Below are positions 29,871 through 41,150 of a stretch of 64,000 bases of DNA, piece after piece. The translations under genes and the position numbers were made by a program. Position 1 is the stretch's first letter; every line of letters begins with the position of its first letter. The notes under the pieces were generated by a model. It ran no database searches. It was not told the DNA's origin and saw only the letters and a program-made list of their open reading frames with translations. The DNA comes from Aradus depressus (taxonomy: Eukaryota; Arthropoda; Insecta; Hemiptera; Aradidae), in assembly GCA_963662175.1 (NCBI GenBank), contig OY759226.1:22236946-22300945 (forward strand), in the 5' to 3' direction.

Positions 29871-30890
29871 CGGTGATATGGAATCTTATATAATGATATT
29901 TATGATATTATATTGCCAACCGACCAAAGCACCCTTTTTTTTTACTGTAAAGTGTATTTAGGGAAAATTTTAATCTAGAGGGGATGTTTTTCCATTAATA
30001 TTTAAATTGCTCTTACTGAGGACCGAAAATAACTTTTAAACAAAACCTGGTCCTTAATTACTCAGTGTTGTGTGGGCTGTAACGATCCGACAAATATATC
30101 CTGTATCTGACCCTTACATATTTATTTATTCCACAATTTTTGCAGTAATTAGCTTTGGAGACACAACGTCATAGATATATTTTCCTGAGGGGTTGAGAGG
30201 TGATGGGGTAAGACTCAAACCGTCCACATAGTCATTGATAACTTCAAATAATTACTGATAACGTTACAAAAAACATTCAATAACATTTTTGAACCTTGAA
30301 ACAATAAATCTTCAATATAAAATATTTTTATAATAATCAAATGCCTTTATGATTTTCAAAACAATTTTATTGCAACATTAAGTTTTTTTTTGTATTGTAA
30401 ATATCATTTTGAAATAAATTTTATTTATCAATAAACATTTACCAACGAAAATGTTTTTTTAATGTTTAAAATAATAGATTATTCAATTTAGAAATACGTA
30501 CTCATTTCGTTTTGTTTTGAAATATTTTACATATCAAAAAGTAAACATCAAATCGGAACGAAAATCAAGTGAACGAAGACAGTGTGAAGCGCTCTCTCTC
30601 TCTCTCTCGGTGCATGCGCGATACGTGTGTTACGTGTTACCGAAAGTAACATAACGCAGAATTTGAACTTGGGGTGCCGGCCTACCAAATTATAAGACGT
30701 GGGGTAATTGAAACGTAACCAAATACACAAGCCGAGTAGCCGAGCAACCATCAAATTTCTGCAACGAATTACACACTTTTAAGCCTTATAACCCCTGAAG
30801 AGCACAGGTTTCAGTTCGATGGATTATCACAACTACGGCAGAGTGAGATCTCTCACACGCGACCACACCCGCTCGGAAAAAACAAAAAAA
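29871..30890. other. Unassigned AT-rich stretch with CT microsatellite
   Basis: A (CT)n tract lies at 30593-30608. 30540-30880 is GC-richer with no recognisable protein or repeat partner in the window. Confidence 0.3.
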
Positions 30891-31190
30891 AAAAAAATTG
30901 CTGTCTCAACTCAAAATATATAACTTCTATGTCATGAAAGTTTCGACATAACATTTTATAATTAAATTCAGAACCCCACAAGAATGGAACCTATTAGTTT
31001 TCCGCGATGTCGTTCGAAGGAAAGGGAGAGATCAGAGGAAGGGCCTCCACGCACAATTGACGCAAAATTTAGTTTAAGGATTCAGAACCTACTACCTAAG
31101 TCGAATATTGACTTTTAGCTCAATTATTGGCATTGGAGGGAAAGCGAAAACGAAATTCAAGGGGAAGTACATAGCTGGGGATTCACCGAC
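30891..31190. repeat. Rep-A copy
   Basis: CATGAAAGTTTCGACATAAC, TTTTCCGCGATGTCGTTCGA and GGGGAAGTACATAGCTGGGG are Rep-A modules and end. Confidence 0.65.
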
Positions 31191-31555
31191 ATTCTTCTTT
31201 TTTATTAAAATATTAAAGCCCTCTTTACGACCCACATTATCATTATCATTATCAAAAGCATATAATATTTTAAAAAATAATCTTTCATTTTCTTCTTTTT
31301 ATTCTACTCCACCCATCTGGTTAGAGGCAGTGATGTTGAGCAGTGGAGCGTTAAACCCCTTCCCTTCTTTGAATAGGCCGCTCCTCTTTACAGTGGCTCC
31401 CAACTGATCAACTTTTCACACACGTTTTCCCGTATTCTTTTCCAGACTTCAGTAGACAATCCTTTTTTTACAGACTACAAGAGCTCAAAAGAATAGAACA
31501 ACATCTTGTCTCTTCTTCGTGAACTTCTACTGAAGAAATTAAAACTCAACCATTA
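31191..31555. other. Unassigned stretch
   Basis: AT-rich with an open frame (31108-31407) that overlaps Rep-A and has no recognisable family. Confidence 0.25.
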
Positions 31556-31557
31556 TA

Positions 31558-32103
31558 TCTATGGTCACTGGGAAGTTAAGTCAAGTTGTTAAGTCGAAAA
31601 ATGGCCAAAATGAGTTAAGTGTACTGTGATGATCTCCCAAGCCATCTGCGCACTGTGAAGAAATTAGGAGCTCAGGACTCTAATACTTTCGGAATTATAA
31701 AGATGTGGGATTCTTGGTAACTCGTAAAATTGTGTACGTTCTTGGTTAAATCAACTTCTTCTGAGATAACTGCGTTTAACCATTTATTCCCTACTGCAGA
31801 CTATTCCAAGTGAAGAGGGCGTTTTCAGTTGAATCAACTTTAGAGAGGCATCATTCATGAGTATTTCAAAAATTATGGTAAATAATTAGGTTTACCTACT
31901 AAAAAAAAGATTAACAATATTCATTTTCATTCACTCCTATAGATTTAGAAGATAATATCTTATATGTTATATGGTTAATAATGATGCAAACATAATTTAT
32001 TTATTCCAAAAACTGGATTTGCACAATTAATGCAAAAGTAAAAAAGTGCTGCCCTGAAAAGTTACGAATTTAGACTTACCAATTTATTCCCAGTGACCAG
32101 AGA
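31558..32103. mobile_element. Rep-B, intact-looking copy (546 bp)
   Basis: TA then TCTATGGTCACTGGG at the left, and CCCAGTGACCAGAGA then TA at the right, form a 15-bp terminal inverted repeat with one mismatch. It preserves the empty site for the RTE insertion seen at 7675-8323. TIRs with TA flanks point to the Tc1/mariner-pogo superfamily, but no transposase is present. Confidence 0.88.
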
Positions 32104-32105
32104 TA

Positions 32106-32275
32106 TTCTCGCTTAAATCAACTCAATCTACTTCTTTGAGGAATCATTCACGAGATAACTGCATTTAACCATTTATTCACTACGGCAGACTAATCCAATT
32201 GAAGAGGTATTTTCGGTTAAATCAACTTTAGAGAGGCCATCATTCACGAGTATTTCAAAAAGTATCGTCAATATG
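32106..32275. repeat. Second partial copy of the Rep-B interior
   Basis: ATCATTCACGAGATAACTGC and GGCAGACTAATCCAATTGAA repeat the Rep-B interior directly after the intact copy. Confidence 0.8.
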
Positions 32276-32839
32276 AGTTACGATTTAAAAATTACTTTAC
32301 TATTTAAGTCACATTCTTCGGGGGATACAACTTCATATTGATGCTATCTCAAATCTGAGAACAGGAAATTTTTGTGGTAAGAATCAATTTTTCGACAGGA
32401 CTAACCTCGTTTTCAGGTAAATCAAGAAAACGTCTAAAAATATGTGTTTCAAAACTACATTTCAAGATGGTTTTCGGCATGTATCTGCAAAACCAGTCGA
32501 CCTGTAAAAAATTGTATTTCATATATATTATGTATTTTAGTACTATGTACAACAATTTACTCGAAACAATTTTTGATTAGGTCATAAACATAAGCTGTAT
32601 CTTGTAAAATGTAGTTAGGTCTGGTTAGTATAAAAAGGTTCTCTAATGACCAAATATTTACCTAGCAAGCGTTATTTCTTTTTAAATTTTTAATTAAAAA
32701 TATAATGATAAATGAAAAATGAGCCTAATAGAAGGAGAGTTAGATGAAATCGGATAAGGAGCTGCCATGTTGTTTTATCTTCTTGTCAGAGTTAACTTAA
32801 CGTTATAAGAGCTGTTTTTACCTAGACAAAGCCATCCTA
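32276..32839. other. Unassigned AT-rich stretch
   Basis: Overlapping 68-codon frames on both strands at 32349-32580 look like mutual shadows. Confidence 0.25.
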
Positions 32840-32892
32840 TAGTGGAAAGGTGGTGGAGTGGATAGCACGCCTGCCTAACTATACTTCGAGAT
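32840..32892 (+). repeat. tRNA-like head fragment of a third SINE type
   Basis: GGTGGTGGAGTGGATAGCAC resembles a tRNA D-arm A-box region. A TTCGAGATCC sequence 30 bases on could be a degenerate B-box. Only one copy was seen. Confidence 0.4.
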
Positions 32893-32953
32893 CCTCACTT
32901 GACATTGATATCAATTAAAATATACATTAAAATCGGCTTAACATGTTTTTTTT

Positions 32954-33376
32954 GACGTGAAAACGTTTATTCGCTCGTTAAGCACAGTGATAGCCGGTCA
33001 AACTTTTTTGTGTTACAAAATACCGTCAGATTTCAATCGATAATAACTACGAGACTAATAATGCGATAACAACGGTTGAGGTCACAATGGATAGACCATG
33101 TTTGTACATGTTTGTTTTGCCTGTGACGTTATCGGGCTAGTGTGGGCGCTGGCGGAGGATTGTTGCAAATTAGCGTTGTGTAAAATTAGAAATTAGTGTA
33201 GCATGATAACGCGTTTAGATAGGACGTTGATTCTGGTGTCACTGTAAAGAGCTTGAGGAGCACTACTAGGACTCAAAGTGAAACAATAAAAATATTCGCC
33301 GAAATATATGTAAAAATCGGTATTTAATTTGAAAATTGAAAAAAAATTAAAGATGTCATCTCATATGAATCGTAAA
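32954..33376 (+). mobile_element. Rep-C copy 2: leader only
   Basis: Matches the leader at 25830-26250. The ATG is followed by only a few codons before a stop, and Rep-A sequence begins directly after. Confidence 0.75.
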
Positions 33377-33930
33377 TAACACTAAATTTTGTGTCGATAA
33401 ATTTATTAAATCGGCAGTTATTAGGGTTTTTGAGTTAAGCCTCTCCCTTAATCCGCTCTCCCATTTGACTGAAAATCAATATATGTGTGGTCCTTATAGA
33501 GCTTTGATCGTACATGTAAAAGTTTGTTTCGATACATTCAGCCTACCCCTAATCGTTCCCTCCCCTTTGTTCGATTTGGCAGAAAAACAATGGATCGTCG
33601 TTAGAGGGTTCTCAATTCACATAAAAATTTTGTGGACACATTTTTTTTGTCATATTTGGAATCTAGAGGTCGGAAAACATGAAATTCCGTTGAAAACTCT
33701 GCATCGAATTTTGACCGTTTACATAATTTCCCTTATAGGTACTTCGTATAGCTGGGGAAGTAAAAACAAAATGAATGTATCGACACGAAATTTTATATCT
33801 AAATCCAAAAACCCTAAGGACGACACCTATTTATTTTCAACGGAGTCAGTCGAGAGGGTGGAGGGGATCAGGGGAAGACTCAACACAAAAATCCCAATAA
33901 CTGCCAATATGTAAGGCAAATATTGGATTT
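33377..33930. repeat. Rep-A copies back to back
   Basis: ACTAAATTTTGTGTCGATAA opens one. At about 33735-33760 a Rep-A end (ACTTCGTATAGCTGGGGAAG) abuts the start of another modular segment. Confidence 0.7.
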
Positions 33931-33932
33931 TA

Positions 33933-34169
33933 TGGCTCATGCCCGGGCTTTAACTACGAAGTCATATCGTCTACTACCAGAAGGCTCATTTGTCGCTCTG
34001 GTGGACATGTGCCCGACTACTGTGGGACTCCTAGATTGTGTTTATCTAGGTTTATTCACCTTTAAGGAATATCTGACATCGTACAGGCTTGAAACCATCG
34101 CTCAACGTCCCAACCGAAGGTCGGCATGCTCAAGGTTTTTTTCACCTCCCAGATAACAAAATCTAAGAG
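33933..34169 (-). repeat. SINE-1 body and tail
   Basis: CTCATGCCCGGGCTTTAACT through TTCACCTCCCAGATAACAAA. The head is missing. Confidence 0.85.
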
Positions 34170-34899
34170 ATTCACGGTCAATTGGGTCTGGATGGAGAGC
34201 GAAAACGTAATTGATGAATTCTTGCTGTGCATGTTCATAGTCGCCGTTGTGTAGTTGAGAAATGACAATAGCACATCCATAAGGTACTTATTGTTACACT
34301 GGTAGTTACTTGAAAACTTAATTTAGGTCGAACTTAAACCAATAAGCTTGTTAGAGAGTTCGATCAAACTTCAACTTCTGAAACATTGGTAAACTTGTAA
34401 GGAGATTAATCAATTTGAAACAAAATTGTAACAATTTTCTATATTTCCTTTGAAAAATATTCACTATTCACTAGGGCGTAATGGAAAAGTTGTCTGTCTG
34501 ACTTCTAACAGTGTACAGTCGTCTATGAATTATTGTCGTTTTTGAGTTAAGCAGATTTTTCTGAAAATTAAGAGGTATTGTCCTAATGTAATGTCGATGT
34601 TCTCCGAAATTTTATGTCGACACATTCATTACAAAGGTCACTAATGACCTTAATAACCTTTGCCCTGTTAAACCCCCCTCCCCAATCTCCCCATTCGATT
34701 TGACTGAAAATCGATAGCTGTCGTCCTTAGAGAGTTCTGGATATTCGTATACAATTTTATGTCGACACATTCATTACAAAGGTCACTAATGACTTTAATA
34801 ACCTTTGCTTTGTTAAACCCCCCTCCCCAATCTCCCCCTTCGATTTGACTGAAAATCGATAGCTGTCGTCCTTAGAGAGTTCTGGATACTCATATACAA
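34170..34899. repeat. Rep-A scraps with a two-unit, 145-bp tandem
   Basis: GTCGACACATTCATTACAAA occurs at 34616 and 34761, with CCCCAATCTCCCC and AAAATCGATAGCTGTCGTCC in each unit. The flanking 34190-34500 is unassigned. Confidence 0.75.
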
Positions 34900-35592
34900 T
34901 CACTCTCTTTCCAGTTGTCGTAGAAAGTCAGTCACAGAATTACGCTGTACAATAAAACAAAAAATACCGCTGACCCATTTCTTTCATATACCCAGTAACG
35001 TTAGTATGAAATGATTTTGAGAAGGGGGAAAAAGAGTGATCGGAAAGCGTGGTCGGTATAAGAAAGTCCTGTATTGGTCACATCACATATTTTTTGATGT
35101 TTTAATAACTTTTAAAATATTCAGTTTAACTACAGTTATTAATTATTTGGTGATAGAGCAATGGCTAATATTGGACGGACAGGTTATTAATGTCTGTTGG
35201 CCGATGGCTGTTGGCTGCTGTGGCTGATTGTATCGCTTGGCCGTCACAACTTGGCCGCTAACTTGTCCCCATCAGAAAGACATCCATCAATATCTTCTCG
35301 TCTCTCATCCCCTCATTTATCAAACCTGTTAAGTAGGTTAGCTCTTCAATTTGAGCCCCTCACAACACATTTAACATAGCATACAAAAACCAGAACACAG
35401 GTTCAGTGGATCTTCAAATTACCCGTGCGTCTGATTCCTAAATCAGCAATCAGCTGTTACATAAATGTACATGTACAAAACAAGTCATATTACATTTATT
35501 TAAATATATATGAATTCGATCATTTCATTTCCTCGCTCAAAATCGTAATTTATGTTATACTTTATACTCTTAAAGCTGATTTTACATGCTCA
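34900..35592. other. Unassigned stretch
   Basis: Short open frames at 35036-35379 lack homology. AT-rich overall. Confidence 0.3.
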
Positions 35593-35707
35593 GTAAAAAT
35601 GCAAAGCGCAGCAGCAACAAATGCACGCTATTGGATATGAGTCATTTAATTCTAAAAGTACAGAAACCACAGCGTGCATTTGCTGCTGCTGCGCTTTGCA
35701 TTTTTGC
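35593..35707. other. Long hairpin with 37-bp arms containing GCAGCAGCA
   Basis: AAATGCAAAGCGCAGCAGCA in the left arm (35593-35629) pairs with the right arm (35671-35707), with two mismatches over 37 bp and a 41-base loop. Confidence 0.93.
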
Positions 35708-36036
35708 TGCTCAAGTAAATTCAATTTAAGTATTACAGTCAGTGGTTACCTCAGGGGGAGCTTCTAGGGGTCCGAGTCTCCCAAATTAATAACAAAAAGT
35801 CTGCAACGCTAACCACGGAAACTGCGGGCTGTGCCCCCGGGAGTCTATACCCCCACCCTCGTAGCCTAGCTTTGCCCCCCCCCCCCCCCCCCCCCCTCCT
35901 GCTCAAAATCCTGGCTACGCCCCTGCATGATCCTCTCTTCAGGTCGTATACTTCTTTGGAAGTTTGACTATTTTTGTATTTTATCTCTTACATTCTCCAA
36001 TATATAATAAAAAGCTCGTTTAGTCATTTTCATATA
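35708..36036. other. Unassigned, with a 22-C homopolymer
   Basis: C-run at 35875-35896. The neighbouring text is moderately GC-rich. Confidence 0.5.
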
Positions 36037-36994
36037 TGAGGGGTCTAAAAGCAAAACTCACATTCTCTACTTTAGTCAATTTTCGAAAAACTGCAAAAAA
36101 CCTATAAAATTAATAAAACACACTTTTTTAATTATCTTTTCTTATCCGTTTTTTCTTATGGTCCCTACGAAATCACTTGATTAAGGTCAACAATGTAGCT
36201 CTAGGAATAATTACCGTTTGTTAACTTCAAAGTTTGGAGAATGCTAGTTTTGCATTTGAATTATGGAGAAAGCTAGTTTTGAAACTGAATGAGAAAGAGA
36301 ATGTGAGTTTTGCTTTGAAATGTTTGAATTTGCACAAAAACTATTGTATACTTACTTATTTCTTTATTTTTTTTCTCTACTTCTTTTAACCTAGATGTTA
36401 AGAATAGGATAAAAATTAATTATTTACCATATACAATAAAATATTTTAACTAGCAATTTTTAAATAAAATTAACAATAATTGTTAATTAATATAACTTTT
36501 AATTATTAAAAGTTAAAAAAAAAAATATTAAAAATATTAAGTTAACTATTTAAACGTTTAATGCTGGTATGTCTTCTAACAGTTGGCACGGTTCACCCGT
36601 AATTTCTTGTTCTGGTATAACTTGACTGTTGTCAATCAAAAATTATATACAATATAATAAAAAACACTAACAACATGTTGTTACTACAATGCAAAAATTC
36701 ATGAGACAGGTAACAATAACCGGACTGATTGCAACCTTTGGAATGCGTGCGCAGCAAAATGACTGCTTCTTATTGGTCAGTGGAGAATGTGAGTTATGTA
36801 TTGCACTGAAGGATGGAGAATGTAAGTTTTGTATCTAAACCTGTTTTTCAATGCTCAAAATAGAAGGGATAATGTGACTTTTGAATAGTACTACACTTAA
36901 AATCAGGTGTACTTTAACATGGCGGTCATGAAAAAACCGCTAACTTAATTTTCACAAAATGTGGAGAATGTGAGTTTTGCTTTTACACACCTCA
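36037..36994. mobile_element. TIR element with TA flanks and repeated GAGAATGTGAGTTTTG motifs (958 bp)
   Basis: The left end TGAGGGGTCTAAAAGC with AAAACTCACATTCTC is matched by the inverted right end ending ACACACCTCA. TA flanks both ends. Internal motif copies lie near 36238, 36265, 36297, 36783 and 36817. The centre is AT-rich and non-coding. Confidence 0.8.
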
Positions 36995-37576
36995 TATGTA
37001 AACGAAAAATTTGTCATCTTGTTTGAGGAGTGTGTGGTGAAACCGTATGAAATACTCCATGCTTTTCTGTTTTCACGAAAACCTCATTAGTGTGACATTT
37101 CCTCTTTTTTATATACCTGGGACTGAACAATAGGACAGCAAGTGAAATAGAAATGTTACTTAAAGTTCTGCCGGTTTGTCTGCTCAATAGTAGAAAGCAG
37201 TAAGATCAACTAAGGACGACAACCGACGGCTACAGATCATCCGGTTGCCGCCCCCTAATCATCCATTGTCATACTTTAAAACTCCGATCCCGAGTTTACT
37301 TATACCCAAGAAAGTATCAAAGTTCCACCAGAATTAAGTTGGGGCGAACGTAGAGGTATGAGCACCATAATAAATGTTAAAACCAAAACTCTGGCTTAGG
37401 AGTCAAAGAGAAAGTGTTTAAAGAGAAAAGCCAGGGAGAAGAGGTCTCATTTCATCCTGAGCCGAGCCTCAAAGGGAACCCAAGTAGTTAGTCAAACTAG
37501 GCCAGTTGCTTCTGATAATAACCAGCCTCTACCAGAACTGCCCAAACTGTTAAACATAGGTACCTCAAATTGCTTT
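36995..37576. other. Unassigned stretch
   Basis: 37190-37570 has near-coding composition with several short open pieces but no recognisable domain. Confidence 0.3.
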
Positions 37577-37595
37577 CTTGGGAACTCTCATTACA

Positions 37596-38106
37596 AAAAT
37601 AATGTATACACCCTTAATCCCCAGGAACTTTGTATAATCTGAAATAAAAACGAATTAGAAGACGTATGTATACCAGCTGTTAATATCCTGTCCGATCTAG
37701 TCCCCCATTAGAAGCCACTTCCTGCCTCAGAGTATCAGTATAGACCGATCCAACTTTCATACATTACTTCTGGCCCATAATAACAATGATATCTCAAACA
37801 TTTTCTATTATTTAATCAGCGCTTTGAAACTTAGATCATTCATTGTTAATGAATAATGTACTTCAACTTACATTTTATATCGATATTCAATACCTACATC
37901 CGCACTCCATATTTACTGTCTTTGTTACATTATTATTATTATTATTAATTTGTAATTACTTATTTTATTTATTTATGTTTTTTATTTAGTTTGTTTGAAG
38001 GTTCCTTTATATGTGTCATTATTATGTTAATATTGTAAAAGTAATGTTCATTGACTCAATTGTATAGGGGTGATCCCTTTAAACAATAAAAATTATTATT
38101 ATTATA
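37596..38106 (+). mobile_element. 5'-truncated retroposed element with 19-bp target duplication
   Basis: CTTGGGAACTCTCATTACA occurs at 37577-37595 and again at 38107-38125. The insert ends with GATCCCTTTAAACAATAAA then an (ATT)n run, as in CR1/L2-like 3' tails. No intact frame was found, so it is mostly 3' UTR. Confidence 0.88.
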
Positions 38107-38134
38107 CTTGGGAACTCTCATTACATACAAGTTC

Positions 38135-38346
38135 AGTTAGTTATTGAGACTCATGCCCGGGCTCTAACTACTACCATATTCTCTACTACCAGAGGGCTCA
38201 CTCCTCTGAAGAACTTGAGCCTGACACTACTCTAGGAGTTCTAAATTTTGTCAACCTAGGTTTATTCACAGTCTTTAACCAGTATCTGACATCGCACAGG
38301 CTCAATACCATCGATTAAAGTCCCATCCGAAGGACGGCGAGCTCAT
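38135..38346 (-). repeat. SINE-1 body and tail
   Basis: GACTCATGCCCGGGCTCTAA through TCCCATCCGAAGGACGGCG. The head is missing. It abuts the RT fragment. Confidence 0.82.
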
Positions 38347-38765
38347 GGTTCTTCTTCTTCTTCCTGCGACGCTACGGTCCTCCGTCACAATCCTCCTCCA
38401 TTCGTCTCGATCCAAAACCTTCTCCCTCCATCCTCTGATGCCCAACACTCGCAGGTCCGCCTCGACGTCGTCCCGGTCTTCCTCTTCTCCTGGCCTACCG
38501 TAGAGGGCTTGTTTAGGGAGTCTTCCTCCTTCCATTCTCTCTACGTGGCCCAACCAACGTAATCTCGCCTGCTTGATCACAGACACCAGGTCGGACTGCC
38601 TGTTGAGGTCTCTCAATTCTCTGTTCTTCCAAATATGCCATCTGCCGATCTCGGAAACAGGTCCGTAAATCGTTCTAAGTACTTTCCGTTCCCACAGTAG
38701 CAGAGTCTCTTCATTTTCATTCGTCAACGCCAAAGTTTCACCAGTTATGGTATTTTTCCTACCGA
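38347..38765 (-). pseudogene. RTE-like RT C-terminal fragment
   Basis: LLLWERKVLRTIYGPVSEIG, QARLRWLGHVERMEGGRLPK and IRGWREKVLDRDEWRRIVTE are hallmark tail segments of RTE-type ORF2 in arthropods. The frame is intact for about 130 codons, so this copy is fairly young. It lacks the palm and endonuclease. The C-terminus is replaced by SINE-1 sequence from about 38346. Confidence 0.88.
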
Positions 38766-39129
38766 AAAAAGAAAACCTAAGGACCGGATTTTAATATCCA
38801 GGAATGAAATAATCCAAATTCCATGGACAACATGGAGCGTTTCTGGAATGTGAAAGAATATTTCTTAGCTACATTAAACAAGTAGAAATGTCTTCTGTTT
38901 GGCTTCTAAAATAAAAGAGACAATTTAAAAGAAAATTAAGAGACAATTTAGGAAATTAAGAGACAGAGGTAACTCAGAAATTGTTATTTTAATTTCAATG
39001 TCTCAATTTGACATTTTAAAAATGTTTTCCTTACCTTTTAAAGGTAACATTACCTTAATTAGGTGTCAGTTTGAAGCGAATACTGAGATATCTTTATAAT
39101 TTTATATTTTAAATAATGTTTAAATCCTT
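38766..39129. other. Unassigned AT-rich stretch
   Basis: Nothing recognisable. A local GAGACAATTTA motif repeats near 38920-38960. Confidence 0.3.
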
Positions 39130-39560
39130 ATAAGGCCCTTTATTTTCGGGTGCGCTTTGTGTTTGTGCAACATCCCCCGTATGTAGAGGGAGCTCAGGAT
39201 CTGGTTAGCTCAAGTGAGGTTATGGCGGGCTGTGTGGCGATTGGTGGTCGCCCCAGGCGCATCACACCACTTTTTTCTGCTCCCGCCAGGAGCCGACAAA
39301 CCGGCTGACCACTGGGTAGCCGGTCTCCGTCACCAGCTGCCGCAGATCCAATCCCAGGTATGATCAGGTCCGACGAATCAACTCTACCCCCTGGCCTGGT
39401 CATAAAGTGGGCAATCGAGGACTACGTGTTCTGCAGTCTCGTTGCCCCCACACGAACAGTTTGGGTTGTTATTTCTCCTAAAGAAGAAGAGTTTGGAGTT
39501 GAAGTCTTCCTGACCCGATAATATCCATGACATCCAGTGATCTGGTTCCCAAAAAGTCTA
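39130..39560 (-). pseudogene. R1/LOA-like non-LTR ORF2 C-terminus and 3' UTR
   Basis: At 39384-39545 the minus frame reads ILSGQEDFNSKLFFFRRNNN then PNCSCGGNETAEHVVLDCPL and YDQARG. The LSG-x-x-x-F and C-x-C-x-x-x-x-x-AEHV-x-x-x-C pattern is the C-terminal zinc-like motif after RNase H or RT in R1/LOA/I-type elements. The region to 39130 is GC-rich 3' UTR with no repeat partner here. Confidence 0.75.
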
Positions 39561-39769
39561 TATTTGCTAAGTTCTTGAAAAAAAAAAAAAAGTGAGAAAA
39601 AAATATAGCTGCTGAAATATTTATTATTATTATTATTATTATTAATACATTACATAAATTATTCTTACTTTTCTTTGCCTTTAGTGATAGTGATGAAGAA
39701 GAATCAGATCTGAAACAAATGAGAAAAATATATTCAGAACATTATCAACTAATGCTATTCTTAAAAAAA
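39561..39769. other. AT-rich spacer with A-run and (ATT)n
   Basis: A-run near 39578 and (ATT)n near 39622. Otherwise featureless. Confidence 0.35.
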
Positions 39770-39985
39770 ACCTATGAGGACTGCACCTATTAATTTTCAA
39801 CAGAATCGGTCGAAGGGAAGGAGGGAGTCAGAGAGGGGTTTCAAAATTTAATATGAGAATTCAGAAGCCACTAGGTAAATCAACTATTGATTAGCCCCAA
39901 TGGTCGAGTGGTTTTGGAGGGAAGGCGAAAATATAATAAATTAATTCTTGTTGGGGAAGTATACATTTTTTTGTCCACTTGAGTT

Positions 39986-40017
<32 letters not shown>
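39770..40017. repeat. Rep-A copy, right part, and 28-base A-run
   Basis: CAACAGAATCGGTCGAAGGG, TTTTGGAGGGAAGGCGAAAA and GGGGAAGTATACATTT are Rep-A modules. The A-run is 39990-40017. Confidence 0.7.
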
Positions 40018-40018
<1 letters not shown>

Positions 40019-40214
40019 GAATATTCACGTTATATTCCAATTCATTCTGTTATCAACAATTTTTTCTACTGAAATATTCTCAGGACTTTTTGATTAAATT
40101 GATGTCAATTATCTAATCCAAAAATATTTTTATTTGGTTAACGAAAACGAATCGAATAGAATTGAGAACAAATATTTGGTTATTTCAATTACATAACTCT
40201 ATATTTCGTACATC

Positions 40215-40553
40215 GAGAGCGCCGGTAGCTCAGTGGTATGCGTACTTGCCTTCTGAGCTCAAGAACGGGGGTTCGAAACCCGACCAAGGCTCTTAGTTTA
40301 TTTTATCTGGGAGGTAAAATAAACTTAAGCCCACCGTCCTTCTGATGGGACGTTAAGCGATGGTCCCGAGCCAGTACGACCTGGTGCTCGTTAATGACCC
40401 CTGCCCTACGTGAATAAAAATTTAGGATAGGCAAAATTTAGGACTCCCACAGTAGAGTCGGGCTCATGTCCACCAGAGTGACGAAAGGGCGCTCTGGTAG
40501 TAGGCGATATGACTTCGAAGTTAAAGCCCGGGCTTGAGTCACAATAACTAACT
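40215..40553 (+). repeat. SINE-1, full-length
   Basis: GAGAGCGCCGGTAGCTCAGT opens the head. The B-box GGTTCGAAACC and the complete body to GAGTCACAATAACTAACTA follow. Confidence 0.95.
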
Positions 40554-41150
40554 AAATTTCCAACTTTTCGCAGCCCTTCTTCTTTTCAAAAATTTCATTT
40601 TAATGTATTTAACAGTATTTATTCTTAGGGAACCTCGGTCCAAGAATAAAATTTATTTTCTTTAATTTATTCAAAGAAAAGAGACTTATAGAATAGCTAA
40701 AATTATAATTGATGACACTGAAACATTTAGGTGGGGTGTTAGCGGTCCTAGTAATAGCAAGTTAATGTAGATGTTGTCTGGGGTAAGGAAGGGTGTGGCT
40801 CGACAACCATGCTGGAGGAATGGGGAATGAATGTTCCAGGAAAGTCCCTTCCTTCATTGGGAATTTCATTAAAGTGGGAAGAGAAGAGGTCCTGGTCCTC
40901 TCTGTGGTCTAATATAGAGAAGAATGGTCGGTCTAGTTCACCAGTGGCGGATATATGGGGGCGGATCTATGAAATAAAAGTAAAAATAATTTAAAATAAG
41001 AGACTTAAAAATTCGTCGTGAATTACCATCAATGTATTTCCCCAATGTTCGCACCCCCTCCCCCCTCCTAAATCCTCATACTAAATTTTGTGTCGATAAC
41101 TTCATTACATTGGCAGGTATTAAGGTTTTTGAAATATTTCAATTTTTTTC
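40554..41150. other. Unassigned stretch ending in a Rep-A scrap
   Basis: CTAAATTTTGTGTCGATAAC at 41081 is Rep-A. The rest has no homology. Confidence 0.35.
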
